Shown here piece by piece: positions 32,985 through 42,319 of a DNA stretch of 64,000 nucleotides (position 1 is its first letter; each line of letters starts with the position of its first letter). The DNA is taken from the NCBI RefSeq assembly GCF_000799715.1, contig NZ_JUHG01000013.1:682001-746000 (forward strand), given 5' to 3'. Made by a program: the position numbers and the translations under genes. Source of the stretch: Martinezella rhizogenes. GTDB taxonomy: Bacteria; Pseudomonadota; Alphaproteobacteria; Rhizobiales; Rhizobiaceae. Below the pieces are notes generated by a model, which did not search any database, had not been told where the DNA came from, and saw nothing but the letters and a program-made list of their open reading frames with translations.

Positions 32985-35047
32985 TAGCCTGCCTCGGAGA
33001 CGCTTTCGCGAATGATCAGCACGCCATTATCGGCGACGCTCAGTTGCTGGTTCTCCTGTACGAGCGTCGTCGCCGTTGCCTCCTCGACAATCATCGGACC
33101 CTCGATCGACAGACCGGGCGCCAGCAGGCTGCGCTCATAGACCGGGCAAGAGACCCAGCCAGGAACAGCACCAAAATAGACATTGCGCCGTCCTGTCAAC
33201 GCAGCTTCGAGACTGCGTCCGTTTTTGGACAAAGCCGGCAGAGCAATCACCGGGCCGTTCAGAACTGCTTCGAGATGCAGCGTGGTGATCTCGATGGCCG
33301 CGTGCGGCAAGCGGAACGAATAGGCGCGCTCATGGACAGAATGAAAGCGCTCGGCAAAGACCTCACGATCGTCGCCGCGTTGGAAATGGGCAAAAACGCC
33401 GTGTTCCTGTCCGCGATACCGCGCCTCGACCTGATAGGTGAAGCGGATATCGGCATCCTGCCCCTTGGCGAAATAAGCGATCGCTTCCTTTTCGAGCTTG
33501 TCGAAGCGCGCCAACAGCGCCTTGATCGCCTCGGCCGTCAGTGCTGAAAACCAGGTATGACGAAAATCGGCGCGCGGCTCGGCGGCGAGCATGCCCCAGG
33601 CGGAAAAAAGGCCGGGATGAAGCGGGATGACCGTCGACTTGACGCTCAGATCCCGTCCGAGCCTGGTTGCAAGCGCGGGGCCGGCACCACCACTGATGAC
33701 GAAGGCCACTTCGCGCGGATCATGCCCGCGCTGGACTGTCACCAGTTTCAGCGCATTGATCATGCTTGCATGAGCGATATCGATAATTGCCATCGCGGCA
33801 TCCTCGATGCTCAAGCCGAGGGGCGCGGCGATGGTGGCAATCGCCTCGGCCGCTTTCTGCTTGTCGAGGTGCATGGAGCCGCCGGCAAAATTGGTGGGAT
33901 CAAAGATCCCGATCAAAAGAATGGCATCCGACAATGTCGGTTTCGTGCCGCCGCGACCGTAACAGGCCGGGCCTGGCATGGAACCAGCGCTCTCCGGGCC
34001 GACACGAAGGACGCCGCGTTCGTCGAGCCAGGCGATCGAGCCGCCGCCGGAGCCGATCTCGACAATATCGACCACCGGCACCTGAATGGGATGACCGGGC
34101 TCGATGCGGGTATGTTCGAGCTTGTATTCGACGTTCAGCGTCGGGCGCCCGCCGTGGATCAGCGAGCATTTGGCGGTCGTGCCGCCGACATCGAGCGACA
34201 GGACTTCGCTCTCGCCGAGCGCATTGCCTATCCGTGCCGCGCCCGCCACACCGCCGGCCGGACCGGATTCGACCAGGGTCAGCGGACTGTTCACCGCCTG
34301 TTCGAATGTGGCGATACCGCCGTTTGACTGCATCGCGTAATAGGGGCACGTCAGGTCGCGCCGCATCAGCGCATCTTCCAGCCGTGCGAAGTAGCGGCGA
34401 ATGATCGGCTGGACATAGGCATTGAGAACGACCGTGTTCGAACGCTCATATTCGCGCCATTGACGCGAGACTTCGTAGCTGGCGCAGACAGTCGCATCCG
34501 GTAGCGCAGCGGCCAGAATATCGGCGCAAAGAATCTCGTGCTCGGGATTTGTATAGCTGTGCAGGAACAGGATCGCGACCGCCTCGATCTTTTCCGCCTT
34601 GCACTGGGCGATAATCGGTTTGAGGTCTTCGACCTGCAGCGGCGTAATGATTTTTCCCGAAGCGTCGAGTCGCTCGCGCACCTCAAAGCGTAAGCTCCGG
34701 GGAACAAAGGGGGCCGGACTGCGGAACCGCAGATTGTAGAGATCGGGACGGTTGCCGCGACCGATCTCGAGAACGTCGCGAAAGCCCGCCGTGGTCACCA
34801 GTGCGGTTCGCACACCCTTGCGCTCGGTAATGGCATTGATGACCGTCGTGCCGCCATGGGCGAAAAACGTGACGTCCCGTGTGCGAAGCCCATCCTTGGC
34901 TTCGGCGGAAGCGATCGCGTCGAGCACTCCGATAGACTGGTCGGGCACCGTCGTCAGGCTCTTGGCTGTGAACAGTTCGCCGCTACGCTCATCATATCCG
35001 ACGAGATCGGTGAACGTGCCACCGACATCCGTTGCCAGTCTGATCAT
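32984..35047 (-). CDS. hyuA: Hydantoinase/oxoprolinase subunit A (HyuA family)
   Basis: ATP-binding subunit of 687 residues. The N-terminal Hydant_A_N domain begins with RLATDVGGTFTDLVGYDE, and the ASKHA-type nucleotide loops continue in VLSLDVGGTTAKC and EIGSGGGSIAWLDERGVLRVGPESAGSMPGPACYGRGG. Family members hydrolyse N-methylhydantoin, 5-oxoproline or caprolactam with ATP, or carboxylate acetone and acetophenone. The ATG at 35047 overlaps the hyuB stop (ATGA); the open frame continues about 38 codons upstream out of context. No acetone-carboxylase gamma subunit is present, so ATP-dependent ring opening of a lactam or ureide is the best guess. Confidence 0.92.
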   Translation of the reverse strand: MIRLATDVGGTFTDLVGYDERSGELFTAKSLTTVPDQSIGVLDAIASAEAKDGLRTRDVTFFAHGGTTVINAITERKGVRTALVTTAGFRDVLEIGRGNRPDLYNLRFRSPAPFVPRSLRFEVRERLDASGKIITPLQVEDLKPIIAQCKAEKIEAVAILFLHSYTNPEHEILCADILAAALPDATVCASYEVSRQWREYERSNTVVLNAYVQPIIRRYFARLEDALMRRDLTCPYYAMQSNGGIATFEQAVNSPLTLVESGPAGGVAGAARIGNALGESEVLSLDVGGTTAKCSLIHGGRPTLNVEYKLEHTRIEPGHPIQVPVVDIVEIGSGGGSIAWLDERGVLRVGPESAGSMPGPACYGRGGTKPTLSDAILLIGIFDPTNFAGGSMHLDKQKAAEAIATIAAPLGLSIEDAAMAIIDIAHASMINALKLVTVQRGHDPREVAFVISGGAGPALATRLGRDLSVKSTVIPLHPGLFSAWGMLAAEPRADFRHTWFSALTAEAIKALLARFDKLEKEAIAYFAKGQDADIRFTYQVEARYRGQEHGVFAHFQRGDDREVFAERFHSVHERAYSFRLPHAAIEITTLHLEAVLNGPVIALPALSKNGRSLEAALTGRRNVYFGAVPGWVSCPVYERSLLAPGLSIEGPMIVEEATATTLVQENQQLSVADNGVLIIRESVSEAG

Positions 35048-36738
35048 ACTGCCACTTTCGTTTGGTAACCGTAAAGCTTCACGGCCTGTGCTTCGGTAAT
35101 GAAGCCATTGCGCAAATCGCGCTCGATCAGATGCTGTTCGCGCTGGCGCGCGTCGCCCCATCCCCCGCCGCCGCCAGTGATGACACGCAGGATATCGCCG
35201 GAATTGAGATCGATATGGGCGATCCTGCCGTAAGTCCGCACCTTGCCGTCGCTCGCGGATGCGATCTGCAACGCATTCACCGTTCCGCTTCCGCCGCCGT
35301 CCATACCCCAGGGGCGCGTGCGGGTGCGGCCGAAACTGCCATAGGCGGATGCGTCCTTGCTGAGGATTTCATATTCGCGCACGATACCGAACCCTCCCCG
35401 CCTGCGACCAGCGCCAGTGCCGGCTTCGATATTGTAGCCGTAACTCTTGACCCGCAAGGGGAACCGCGCCTCGATGGCTTCGACCGAATAATTATAGGTA
35501 TCTCCGTCCGTCAGCGCTATCAACGCACCGGCGCCATCAGCCTCTTCGCTCGCACCCCAGCCGCCATGCTGCGGTTCGATATGGATGAAAGGCTGTCCGT
35601 TGCGATCCTTGCCGGAGATGTAGACAACGCAGAGGCTGGAATAGGAACCGGCGGAGAAGCGAGACGGCACCAGAGGCGCAAGCGCCTTCCAGACGAGCTC
35701 GGAGGCATGCACCGACCCTTCATAGTACCAGCCGGTCGGCGAAGGCTTTTCCGCGGTGAAGATCGTTCCGGGCGGCGCAATCACGGTCAAGGGACGGAAC
35801 CATCCCTCGTTGGACGGCTCCTGCGGCCCGACCAATGCCTTGACGATGGTTCTGACCGCCGACTGCAAGGCGCCGCGCGCGCAGTTGATGGGGCCGGGCA
35901 CGGCCGGCGGACAACCGGTGAAATCCGCGATAATGCTGTCGCCGTCGATGGTGACCGCCACCTGCACGGGGATCGGCGCATCAGTGATGCCGTCGCCATC
36001 GATGATATCGCTCGCTTCATAACGGCCATCCGGAAGGGCGGCGATCGCTGCCCGGCTGCGCTTTTCGCTGGCTGTCAACAGATTGGCGAAAGCCGCCCTG
36101 ACGACATCGGACCCGTATTTCGCCGCAAGTTCGGTTAGACGCCGCGCAGCGACCCGAACTGTCGCCACCTGCGCGTTGAGATCACCGAGAGCGATTTCCG
36201 GCAGGCGCACATTTTCGCAAATAATGCTGAGGATGTCGTTCGAAAAGACGTCGGAGCGCGCGATCTTGACGCCCGGCAGACGTATTCCCTCCTGGAAAAC
36301 CGAGGTGGCATTCGGCGCCAGGCTTCCCGGCACCGAGCCGCCGACATCGAGATAATGGGCAACATTGATGGCATAGCCGAGAATTTCGCCATCGACGAAC
36401 AACGGCTTGACGATGGCGAAATCGCAGGCATGGGTGCCGCCGGCATAGGGATCGTTGGAGAGAAGGACATCACCATCGGAGAGATTTCCGGCGGATTTCT
36501 CAATCAACGCCTTCACCTGGACACCGAAGGTGCCGGTGAACAGTGTGATACCGTTCATCTGCGCGACGAGCTCGCCATCGGACGTCAGTAGCCCACAGGC
36601 AAAATCGAGAACTTCATAGATCACGGGGCTCATGCTGGTGCGCGCCATGACGATCCCCATCTCGTCGACGACAGCCGTCAGCTTACCCTCGATGATTTCC
36701 TGAGTCACGGGATCGACGGAAATTGCCTCAATGGTCAT
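35044..36738 (-). CDS. hyuB: Hydantoinase/oxoprolinase subunit B (HyuB family)
   Basis: Catalytic-partner subunit of 564 residues. Typical HyuB segments are DPVTQEIIEGKLTAVVDEMGIVMARTSMSPVIYEVLDFACGLLTSDGELVAQ, DVLLSNDPYAGGTHACDFAIVKPLF, and a C-terminal glycine-rich GRRRGGFGIVREYE and GGGGGWGD. It forms a complex with HyuA. I prefer the ATG at 36738 over 36756 because it has a purine-rich stretch upstream and begins at the conserved TIEAI-DPVT. It opens the operon, 119 bp after the LuxR gene. Confidence 0.91.
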   Translation of the reverse strand: MTIEAISVDPVTQEIIEGKLTAVVDEMGIVMARTSMSPVIYEVLDFACGLLTSDGELVAQMNGITLFTGTFGVQVKALIEKSAGNLSDGDVLLSNDPYAGGTHACDFAIVKPLFVDGEILGYAINVAHYLDVGGSVPGSLAPNATSVFQEGIRLPGVKIARSDVFSNDILSIICENVRLPEIALGDLNAQVATVRVAARRLTELAAKYGSDVVRAAFANLLTASEKRSRAAIAALPDGRYEASDIIDGDGITDAPIPVQVAVTIDGDSIIADFTGCPPAVPGPINCARGALQSAVRTIVKALVGPQEPSNEGWFRPLTVIAPPGTIFTAEKPSPTGWYYEGSVHASELVWKALAPLVPSRFSAGSYSSLCVVYISGKDRNGQPFIHIEPQHGGWGASEEADGAGALIALTDGDTYNYSVEAIEARFPLRVKSYGYNIEAGTGAGRRRGGFGIVREYEILSKDASAYGSFGRTRTRPWGMDGGGSGTVNALQIASASDGKVRTYGRIAHIDLNSGDILRVITGGGGGWGDARQREQHLIERDLRNGFITEAQAVKLYGYQTKVAV

Positions 36739-36812
36739 CGTCTCGGTCACCCTCATCACTATCGTTGCGTGTAGACTAGGCTGGTTCCCTGGGGGCAGGT
36801 AGCCTGTCAGAA

Positions 36813-36852
36813 GGGTGGGCAAGGTTTGCCGACCCTACCCGTTCGGGTGGGG
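36813..36852 (-). promoter_or_regulatory. Two overlapping hairpins between the LuxR gene and hyuB
   Basis: Just after the LuxR stop the minus strand can fold as ACCCG-AA-CGGGT with extra CCC/GGG pairs (36833-36852), or as GGCAA-N3-TTGCC flanked by GGGT/ACCC (36813-36835). The two share the same GGG, so they exclude each other. No T-run follows. They may end luxR transcription in part or control read-through into hyuB. Confidence 0.45.
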
Positions 36853-36857
36853 TTTGG

Positions 36858-39551
36858 TCAGAGAAGGATACCGGTATCGCGCGCTATGGTAACGGCAGCC
36901 GTTCGAGTCGTAACATTCAGCTTCGCGTAGATGTTGCGCAGGTGGAACTTGACGGTGTTGTTGCTAAGGTCGAGCTTGCGACCGATTTCCTTGTTGCTGA
37001 GGCCGGCGCTCAGCAGCCGGATGACACTGCGCTCGCGGTCGGTCAATCCACCAGTTGCGAAGGCGGGTGTAGAGAGCAGGCCACTGTCTTCAGCACCTGT
37101 TGTCGCCACGACATCCTGTAAACACTCCAATCGCTGCATCACGACGTCGGGTACGCCTTGGGCAGTCGCCAACAGACGTAAGGAATTGCCGAATTCCGGC
37201 CCTTCGACCAGCAGAATGGCCCGGTAATCCACCACCGGCAACGATAGCATCATCTCGGAAAGCCTGACCGCGGCCGTGGCCTCGTCGCCTTCGGCGAGCA
37301 GCAGGCGGATATCGAGGAAGCCCAACTCGATACGCCGCGGTACATGCAGCTTCTGCGTCTGATGCATGATCAGGCGATGGAAAGCCGCGCGCGCGCGGGC
37401 AATCTCGCCTTGCGCGAGATAGATCCGCGTCCACAATAAAGCGGGTACGTTGCCGCGCAGATTGACAGCAAAATCGTTGGCGCTGTCGGAATCGATGCTC
37501 TGGGCACTGAAGCCGCTGACTTCAGCGTAACGCATTGCCTCGTCGATATCGCCGGAGGCAAGAAGAAGTGCTGTTCGTTCACCGTCGATCAACCGAACCA
37601 GGCGATCGAAGCCACGTCGCTTGGCGGCGGCGCGTGCATTATCGATCGCCGCATGAGCCGCCATGATCTCGCCGTTCAGCCGCAAGATGCGCTGTTGCGC
37701 CATAATGCCGGCGGCGAGAAGGTCGAACCAGGCGTCATGTCGCTCCAGATGTGGCAGTGCCCAGGCGAGCACGGAGGCCGCGGCCTGACGATCGCCACTC
37801 ATCGAAAGCAGCTCGCTCTGCAACACCTGGCTGATGGCGTCGAGATCGCAGCCCTTGCCGATATTGGCCTGCGCTTCAGCGATGAGACTTCGGTAGGCGT
37901 CGGCGGCACTGGCACTATCGCCACTGAAGAATGCGGCCTGTCCGATATGCGTGTAGAGATGCATGGCGCCGAAATCCGCACCCGCATCACGGAAGGACCG
38001 TATGGAAAGCTGGCCGTAATGCAATGCGCGCTCGAGATCCGTGCGGATCAGAAAATTATAAGACAGCATGTTGAGCGCCAGCGCTCGATGGATCGGCTCC
38101 ATGTCGCTGTCCTGAGACAGATCGGCCTCGAGCGCGGAGAGATCCGCGGCAGTCGCCCATCTATCCGTATAGAGCGACATGAGCACGCGAACGACGCGCA
38201 GGTCCTGCGCCATTTTTTCGCCCATTGGGACCGCGGCGCGCTCGGCAAGTGCCAGATAGTGGTTGGCGGCATCGAGCTGGCCCGCCTTGGCGTTGATCAC
38301 TGCCAACCCCAACGTCGTCAAGGGGAAATCCGCCAGGTTGATGCCGGCCGCCTTGGCGATCAGCGTCTGGAACAGCGCGGTGCCGCCGCGTGTCGTCGCG
38401 TAGACACGGCGCCATCCGCCGGCTCTTTCAATAATCTCGGCCGCCAGCCTCGCATCATCCGCCAGGAGCGCATGGCGTACCGCCGCATCGCAGTCGCCGC
38501 CGGCCTCGAACCAATGCGCCGCTTTTCGCAATATCTGTTTCGTATCGATGCCAACACGCTCCGCCTCCTCCTTGAGGTAGCTGTTGAACACCGGATGGTA
38601 TCGGATCCAGGTTCCCTGCCCATCAAGAACAGCGATTGGCAGGGCGTAGTCGCCGAGCCGGTTGAATAGCGCCACCGCATTGTCTTGGCCCGATACAGCG
38701 CCGATGAGCGCCCGACTGACGGCGGGGAGAGCCGCACTTTCAGTCAGAAATTGCCGGATGTCCTCCGGCAGGCTGGAGAACACCTGCTCCGAGAGGTAAC
38801 GGCCCATCTCGGCATTGCTGCCATCGAACGACGAAAGGATGGCACTGCTGTCCATATTGTCATTGACCAGAACCCGAACCATCTGCAGCGCCACCGCCCA
38901 GCCTTCCGTGCGCTGGTTGAGTTCGCTGATCTGCTCGCTCGTCAGCTTCTTTGCCCGGCTACCGAAAAACTCCTGAGCTTCGGTATCGGTGAAGCTGAGA
39001 TCAGCAACTCCAATCTGTTTCAGCTCGCTGTTGAGCCGCAAGGCGGAGGTCGGAAACCGAGGCGGGCTGCGCGAAATCAGCACAAACTTCACATGTCCGA
39101 GATCGGCCGCCGCCAGCAGCTTTGCCATCAGTGATTCGGTGGCGTCGTTCTGGGCAAAGTGGTAGTCGTCGAGGAAGAGGACGATCGGCTCCTCTATGCG
39201 ACGCAGCCGCGTGACAAGCACCGAGAGAAGCGACGCAACCGGCATGCTGTTGGCATCCGACCCCTTCCTTTCGTCTGGAAGCAGTTTCTGAAGCGATTCC
39301 AGCAAGGCCAAAAGGAAACGGCTCTGGTCACTGTCTTCGGGATCGAGGGGAATCCAAACCGCCTGACCGCGCTGTGTTCTAAGCAACTCGTACCACTGCG
39401 CGGCAAGCGACGTCTTGCCATATCCCGCCGGGGCGACGATCGTGGTTAGCCGCCTTAGCCCCGCACGTTGCAGCAGCGCCAACAGATTGCGGCGCCTGAC
39501 ATGCTCATTGCCGGCACTCGGCGGTTGAAAACGAGTTTGATTGATGATCAT
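36858..39551 (-). CDS. MalT-like LuxR-family ATP-dependent transcription activator (LAL/STAND)
   Basis: Large regulator of 897 residues. The N-terminal STAND ATPase has Walker A APAGYGKTS (40-48) and Walker B VLFLDDYH (124-131). A long helical, TPR-like middle region follows, and the C-terminal LuxR HTH is LTDRERSVIRLLSAGLSNKEIGRKLDLSNNTVKFHLRNIYAKLNV. In MalT, ATP and inducer trigger oligomerisation and DNA binding. It lies directly upstream of hyuB on the same strand and probably activates the HyuAB-importer operon. An AGGA lies almost against the ATG, which suggests weak translation. Confidence 0.93.
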   Translation of the reverse strand: MIINQTRFQPPSAGNEHVRRRNLLALLQRAGLRRLTTIVAPAGYGKTSLAAQWYELLRTQRGQAVWIPLDPEDSDQSRFLLALLESLQKLLPDERKGSDANSMPVASLLSVLVTRLRRIEEPIVLFLDDYHFAQNDATESLMAKLLAAADLGHVKFVLISRSPPRFPTSALRLNSELKQIGVADLSFTDTEAQEFFGSRAKKLTSEQISELNQRTEGWAVALQMVRVLVNDNMDSSAILSSFDGSNAEMGRYLSEQVFSSLPEDIRQFLTESAALPAVSRALIGAVSGQDNAVALFNRLGDYALPIAVLDGQGTWIRYHPVFNSYLKEEAERVGIDTKQILRKAAHWFEAGGDCDAAVRHALLADDARLAAEIIERAGGWRRVYATTRGGTALFQTLIAKAAGINLADFPLTTLGLAVINAKAGQLDAANHYLALAERAAVPMGEKMAQDLRVVRVLMSLYTDRWATAADLSALEADLSQDSDMEPIHRALALNMLSYNFLIRTDLERALHYGQLSIRSFRDAGADFGAMHLYTHIGQAAFFSGDSASAADAYRSLIAEAQANIGKGCDLDAISQVLQSELLSMSGDRQAAASVLAWALPHLERHDAWFDLLAAGIMAQQRILRLNGEIMAAHAAIDNARAAAKRRGFDRLVRLIDGERTALLLASGDIDEAMRYAEVSGFSAQSIDSDSANDFAVNLRGNVPALLWTRIYLAQGEIARARAAFHRLIMHQTQKLHVPRRIELGFLDIRLLLAEGDEATAAVRLSEMMLSLPVVDYRAILLVEGPEFGNSLRLLATAQGVPDVVMQRLECLQDVVATTGAEDSGLLSTPAFATGGLTDRERSVIRLLSAGLSNKEIGRKLDLSNNTVKFHLRNIYAKLNVTTRTAAVTIARDTGILL

Positions 39552-39698
39552 TCCTCATGATTGCGGCGGCACAGCAAGTTTGCAAGTTGGGAAGCCGAAA
39601 AAGCGACAAGTTTAATAGATTTACGCATTAAAGTGTGGACTGTTGCTCTCCTCTTCCATCCCGTGAGAGGAAACAACAGCACTTTGTCGCTCGCCGGA

Positions 39699-41069
39699 TT
39701 ACGCCCTGGGAAGGACAACTTGCTCGGCGGCCAAAGCTGCCGCCAACAGCTGTTCATCCTGCCCCCTCTTGGCCGACAGCAAGAAGCCGACCGGCATACC
39801 ACCATCAGCTGTGCCGCAAGGCAGGGATACACCGCAACAATCAAGGAAATTGCCGATCAGCGTGTTGCGCAGGGTCTTGCCATTCGTCTTGACGAAAAGA
39901 TCGTCGTCATCGCGCAATGGCGCAAGCGGTGGCGCCACATGGGCAACCGTCGGATGGGCGATGAACTCGTTCGGCGCCATGGTTGTCGCAAACGCCTCGA
40001 TCAGCCGTTCACGCCCATTCAACAGCGCGATATAGTCGACCAGGCCGATCTTCTCGCCCAGCGATGTACGGGCCACCACGCGGCGATCCATGGCTGCGGC
40101 ATCAGGGCCGGAAAGCCGATAATAGTGGAGTGCGTAAGCCTCGGCTGTCACCATCGGACCATGCTTCGCCATCAGGTCAAAGACACCGCTGAAGGTCGGA
40201 AATGCCGCCCGGCGCACCCGCACTCCGGCCTGCTGCAATCTCTCTATGGCAGCGTCGAAAGCCTGACGGACGCCGTCCTCGACATCGTCCATGACGACGG
40301 TGTCGGGCACGACCAGCGAAATATCCTTCAGGCTGGCGCGAACGATTTCCGGTGCCGTGAGGCGCCGCATCGCCGCATCGACCCAGATGGCATCCTGAAC
40401 GCTGCGGCAAAGAGGACCAAGCGAATCGAGACTGGTCGCCAAGGGAAAAACACCGGCCATGCTGTAGCGGCCACGGCTTGCCTTGTACCCAACCAGACCA
40501 TTGAAGGCGGCTGGAATGCGCACCGACCCACCCGTGTCCGTTCCGATCGAGACCGACACGAGACCGGCGGCGACGGCGACGGCCGAACCCGAGGAAGATC
40601 CGCCAGGCACCCGCTCGACATCCGTGGATACCGGATTGAGCGGCGTGCCGTAATGCGGATTGAGGCCGAGACCGGAAAAGGCAAACTCGCTCATATTGAC
40701 CCGGCCGACACTGACCATGCCAGCCTCTGCCAGGGCCTGGACGACATCGGCATCCTCGCTTGCGGGCGCTTCCCGGGCAAGAACGGTTGACCCCGCCGTC
40801 GTTGACAGCCCGCGGATGGCGAAGAGATCTTTCCAGGCGATGGGAATACCGTCGAGAAGCCCGCGCGACCGACCCTCCCGTAGCCGCTTCGAGGCGGAAG
40901 CAGCCTCCTGGCGCGCCCGCTCCTCAAGCAGGCTGATAAAGATGGCCTGATCCTTATGGGACCGGATCGCGTCCAGGCTCTCCTCGGTAAGCGCCACGGG
41001 ATCGAGCGCTCCCGATTGCATCAGAACGGATAGCTGCGCGATCGATTTGCCCAGATGTGAATATACCAT
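39699..41069 (-). CDS. Amidase-signature family hydrolase
   Basis: Hydrolase of 456 residues with the full Ser-cisSer-Lys triad: Lys80 in IAWKDLF, the Ser-rich loop GGSSSGSA (156-162) and nucleophile Ser182 in GTDTGGSVRIPAAFNG. Family members cleave amides, carbamates or Glu/Asp-tRNA. The absence of GatB/GatC nearby and the catabolic context exclude GatA. The ATG at 41069 overlaps no neighbour; 13 nt separate it from the binding protein without a signal peptide. It is the last gene of the long operon that begins at 51568, and may open an amide made by, or imported with, the upstream products. Confidence 0.92.
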   Translation of the reverse strand: MVYSHLGKSIAQLSVLMQSGALDPVALTEESLDAIRSHKDQAIFISLLEERARQEAASASKRLREGRSRGLLDGIPIAWKDLFAIRGLSTTAGSTVLAREAPASEDADVVQALAEAGMVSVGRVNMSEFAFSGLGLNPHYGTPLNPVSTDVERVPGGSSSGSAVAVAAGLVSVSIGTDTGGSVRIPAAFNGLVGYKASRGRYSMAGVFPLATSLDSLGPLCRSVQDAIWVDAAMRRLTAPEIVRASLKDISLVVPDTVVMDDVEDGVRQAFDAAIERLQQAGVRVRRAAFPTFSGVFDLMAKHGPMVTAEAYALHYYRLSGPDAAAMDRRVVARTSLGEKIGLVDYIALLNGRERLIEAFATTMAPNEFIAHPTVAHVAPPLAPLRDDDDLFVKTNGKTLRNTLIGNFLDCCGVSLPCGTADGGMPVGFLLSAKRGQDEQLLAAALAAEQVVLPRA

Positions 41070-41082
41070 GACCCTCTTCTCC

Positions 41083-42303
41083 TTATCGACCGACGAGCTG
41101 CATCCATCGGCGGACGAGATAATTATGCTCATCCATAGTGGTATTCCAGACCGCGATGCAATTGGCGCGCTGCCAATAGGATCCGCCGCTCCTGACCGAG
41201 CCCGCCTTTATCCGCGTCAGGCCGTCCGGCCCGGGCAGATCTTCGGCGGCGGCAAGGCCCTCATACCAGTAATCCCATTCCGACGGCGTCATGAACTGGC
41301 GGGAGCGCTGCGGGGTGGAGATATAATAGCCCTGACGGGCAACCACCGCTCCCGGCCAGCCGGATAGCCACCAGTTCAGATAGTCGTAGGCGATATCAAG
41401 CAGGCGCCCGCTCAGGCTCTTCGAAAGGCACAGGCCGCCGTGCCAGGCGCGATAGCCCTCCGCCGGCACCGCCTGTTCGACCGGAACACCCTTGGAATTC
41501 AATATGCCGATACCCGGCGACCACATGCTTTGAACTGCGGTGTCCCCCGCCATCATCAGGCGAGCCGCATCCTCCGCTGTCTGCCAGAAGCCACGGAAGA
41601 AGCCCGCCTTCTTCCGCTCTTCCAACAGGTCGATCAACCGGTCGATCTCCGCGATCGACATGTTGCCAATATCGTCGAAGGACATGAGGCCGGCGGCCTG
41701 TGCGGCCAATGCGGCATCAAAGATGCCGATGGCCGGTTCGTCCACCAGAGCGACCCGGCCCGCCCATCGTTCATCGAAAAGGGCGCCCCAGGAATGCATG
41801 GCCACGGCATTGTCCACGAGATCGGTTCGGTAGGCGAAGCTGTCGAAATTATGCGTCGTTGGCAGCATGGAGATGAAACGTGAGGGCGTATCGCCGAGCG
41901 CCAGGTTCGGCTGCACATACAGCTTGCGCGCCGGCACATCGCCGAGCCCCAGTCGCGGGTTGGGACCGATGTGACCGGTCTTGGTCAGGTCGTTGATCTC
42001 ATCCCACAAGGTAATGCGCTTCGTGTCGACCGGCTGGATCGCGCGCCAATGCCAGACGATATCGAGATTGTGGAAGCACTGATCGTAGATGTCATAGGTC
42101 TCGGGCTCCCTCGCCGCCTTGTACTGAGTGGTGAGGAAATCATTGTTATCGAACGACACTTCGATGCCGAGATCGTCCTGAGCCCGGATGCGCAGCTCTT
42201 CGAGCAGGGAAATGGCTGTCCCAAGGATGCGCAGTTTCGGCCGGCCGGCCAGATGCAGCGCAGGTGCGGAAGTGGCCTTTGCCGGAGACTGATGCTTGTT
42301 CAT
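41083..42303 (-). CDS. Solute-binding-protein fold, polyamine type, without visible signal peptide
   Basis: Protein of 406 residues with the SBP family 1/PotD pattern: LRILGTAISLLEELRIRAQDDLGIEVSFDNND, EPETYDIYDQCFHNLDIVW, WGALFDERWAGRVALVDEPAIGIFDAALAAQAAGLMSF and PAEGYRAWHGGLCLSKSL. The first 25 residues (KHQSPAKATSAPALHLAGRP) contain no hydrophobic core, no twin arginine followed by a core and no lipobox, so it may stay in the cytoplasm or use another start. No alternative start adding a signal peptide fits in the 16 bp after the CobW-like gene. It may act as a cytosolic ligand sensor or substrate carrier for the adjacent amidase. Confidence 0.87.
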   Translation of the reverse strand: MNKHQSPAKATSAPALHLAGRPKLRILGTAISLLEELRIRAQDDLGIEVSFDNNDFLTTQYKAAREPETYDIYDQCFHNLDIVWHWRAIQPVDTKRITLWDEINDLTKTGHIGPNPRLGLGDVPARKLYVQPNLALGDTPSRFISMLPTTHNFDSFAYRTDLVDNAVAMHSWGALFDERWAGRVALVDEPAIGIFDAALAAQAAGLMSFDDIGNMSIAEIDRLIDLLEERKKAGFFRGFWQTAEDAARLMMAGDTAVQSMWSPGIGILNSKGVPVEQAVPAEGYRAWHGGLCLSKSLSGRLLDIAYDYLNWWLSGWPGAVVARQGYYISTPQRSRQFMTPSEWDYWYEGLAAAEDLPGPDGLTRIKAGSVRSGGSYWQRANCIAVWNTTMDEHNYLVRRWMQLVGR

Positions 42304-42319
42304 GAAGGAATGACTTATC

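Noticed and set aside
39699..41069. GatA subunit of the tRNA amidotransferase
   Set aside because: No GatB/GatC neighbours, and the catabolic operon context fits a general amidase.
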